6,191 bases of DNA from Synergistaceae bacterium (GTDB lineage Bacteria > Synergistota > Synergistia > Synergistales > Aminobacteriaceae), in assembly GCA_017458545.1 (NCBI GenBank), contig JAFTBA010000294.1, forward strand, positions 1-6,191, read 5' to 3'. The position numbers and the translations under genes were made by a program. The notes beneath the pieces are model-generated. The model did no database searches, was not told the origin of the DNA, and saw nothing but the letters and a program-made list of their open reading frames with translations. Shown here piece after piece: positions 5,567 through 6,191 of the stretch (position 1 is its first letter; each line of letters starts with the position of its first letter).

Positions 5567-6157
5567 ATGATAATAAAAAAATTTTGCTGTGCTGTGTTTT
5601 TGACGGTGTTGTTATGCTGCTCTGTTTTCGCAACAACCAGATCAGAGTTAAAGCGAATGAGTGAGTTTGTCACCGGTTTCATCGAGCTGGACTATTACAA
5701 TTTCGATTCACGTAACATAACTATGGGGGAACTGATTAAATTCGGAATTTGGCATAATTACATGCACAACTGGGACAGCGACAGGAAGTTAATAGAACAA
5801 GTGGAAAACGACTCTTATAACTGCGCAGTTTCTGCGAAAAATGTTGAAGCTGCTGTCAGAAAATATTTTGCCCTTCCCGTAAAACATCAGAATATTAACA
5901 TTGACGGCTTTGTCTATCCTTACAAAAACGGAATGTATTATTTCAATGCAGCTGACGGAGTCCCATCCCGTGCGGAGGTTCAGGAAGCAACAAAAAAAGG
6001 AAACGTAATAACAATGCGCGGTAAAATTGTCTTTAACAACGTTGACGATGAAGACGAAATTTTAGGGGAGTTTGTTGCAACAGCTAAACCGCATAAATGG
6101 AAAGGCAAAAATACTTGGGTGATTTTGTCATTGAAATCAATCTTCTACGAAGAATGA
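5567..6157 (+). CDS. Small exported protein of unknown function
   Basis: I do not recognise this family. The 196 residues begin with a clear Sec signal peptide: MIIKK, a hydrophobic core at about 6-20 rich in Cys (C7, C8, C17, C18), and a likely signal peptidase I site after Val-Phe-Ala (A22). The mature part (about 174 residues) looks helical first (25-40, 53-66, 88-100). It then looks beta-rich, with strand-like stretches at 110-118, 123-127, 147-156, 165-174 and 182-193. Aromatic residues are frequent. A helix-then-sheet arrangement is compatible with a small NTF2-like or cystatin-like fold, but that is only a guess. One Cys (C86) remains after cleavage. The ATG follows AGGTGA (5554-5559) at 7 nt. 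The gene lies beyond the rnf terminator with no clear promoter of its own, and no link to Rnf is evident. It appears more A/T-rich than the rnf genes. Confidence 0.8.
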   Translation: MIIKKFCCAVFLTVLLCCSVFATTRSELKRMSEFVTGFIELDYYNFDSRNITMGELIKFGIWHNYMHNWDSDRKLIEQVENDSYNCAVSAKNVEAAVRKYFALPVKHQNINIDGFVYPYKNGMYYFNAADGVPSRAEVQEATKKGNVITMRGKIVFNNVDDEDEILGEFVATAKPHKWKGKNTWVILSLKSIFYEE

Positions 6158-6178
6158 ATTAAACTTGAGTCGAGGCTA

Positions 6179-6184
6179 TATAAT
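6179..6184 (+). promoter_or_regulatory. -10-like TATAAT near the right edge
   Basis: A perfect TATAAT hexamer lies 22 nt after the stop of the exported-protein gene, in an otherwise featureless 34-nt tail. There is no acceptable -35 at 16-18 nt upstream; TTGAGT at 6165-6170 is only 8 nt away. It may be part of a promoter for a gene beyond the window or a chance match. Confidence 0.2.
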
Positions 6185-6191
6185 TCCTGCA

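Noticed and set aside
5567..5635. Lipoprotein signal in the exported protein
   Set aside because: The Cys residues at 17 and 18 are preceded by Val-Leu-Leu, without the small residue (Gly/Ala/Ser) expected just before a lipobox Cys. An Ala-ending signal peptidase I site is better.

Overview
The window is dominated by a complete six-gene rnf operon (rnfC-D-G-E-A-B, + strand, 395-5479). It encodes the membrane-bound, ion-translocating ferredoxin:NAD+ oxidoreductase. The C-D-G-E-A-B order, the 277-residue multi-cluster RnfB and the moderate base composition point to a strictly anaerobic bacterium of the Clostridia/Synergistota sort. Proteobacterial operons usually run A-B-C-D-G-E with a shorter RnfB. 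Synergistota is my preferred guess, but it is an inference from general resemblance and no marker gene here proves it.

Layout: (1) 1-259, minus strand: the 5' end of a divergent gene with a TTG start behind a strong Shine-Dalgarno. Its product matches the N-terminal nuclease domain of MmeI-like fused restriction/DNA-methyltransferase proteins, and the rest lies outside the window. (2) 260-394: divergent intergenic region with a near-perfect -10 for rnfC, a candidate promoter for the minus-strand gene, and a 24-bp dyad lying between them. (3) 395-5479: rnfCDGEAB, with gaps of 5, 2 and 13 nt and two 1-nt stop/start overlaps, so almost certainly one transcript. (4) 5507-5541: a strong intrinsic terminator. 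(5) 5567-6157: a small exported protein of unknown function with its own ribosome binding site. (6) 6158-6191: a short tail with a -10-like sequence.

How the genes work together (established for the family): RnfB takes electrons from reduced ferredoxin and passes them through its Fe-S clusters. They then pass through the RnfA/RnfE membrane core, which carries an inter-subunit Fe-S centre, and the covalent flavins of RnfG and RnfD. RnfC finally reduces NAD+ at the cytoplasmic face. The electron flow drives Na+ or H+ export. Every expected cofactor signature is present: Cys clusters in RnfC and RnfB, SGAT flavinylation sites in RnfD and RnfG, and paired Cys in RnfA and RnfE. The complex therefore looks intact. 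The ApbE-type flavin transferase needed for RnfD/RnfG is not in this window.

I do not see a convincing undescribed system. The items most worth a second look are the truncated restriction/methylation gene, the dyad between the divergent promoters, the cysteine-rich tail of RnfE and the unrecognised exported protein.
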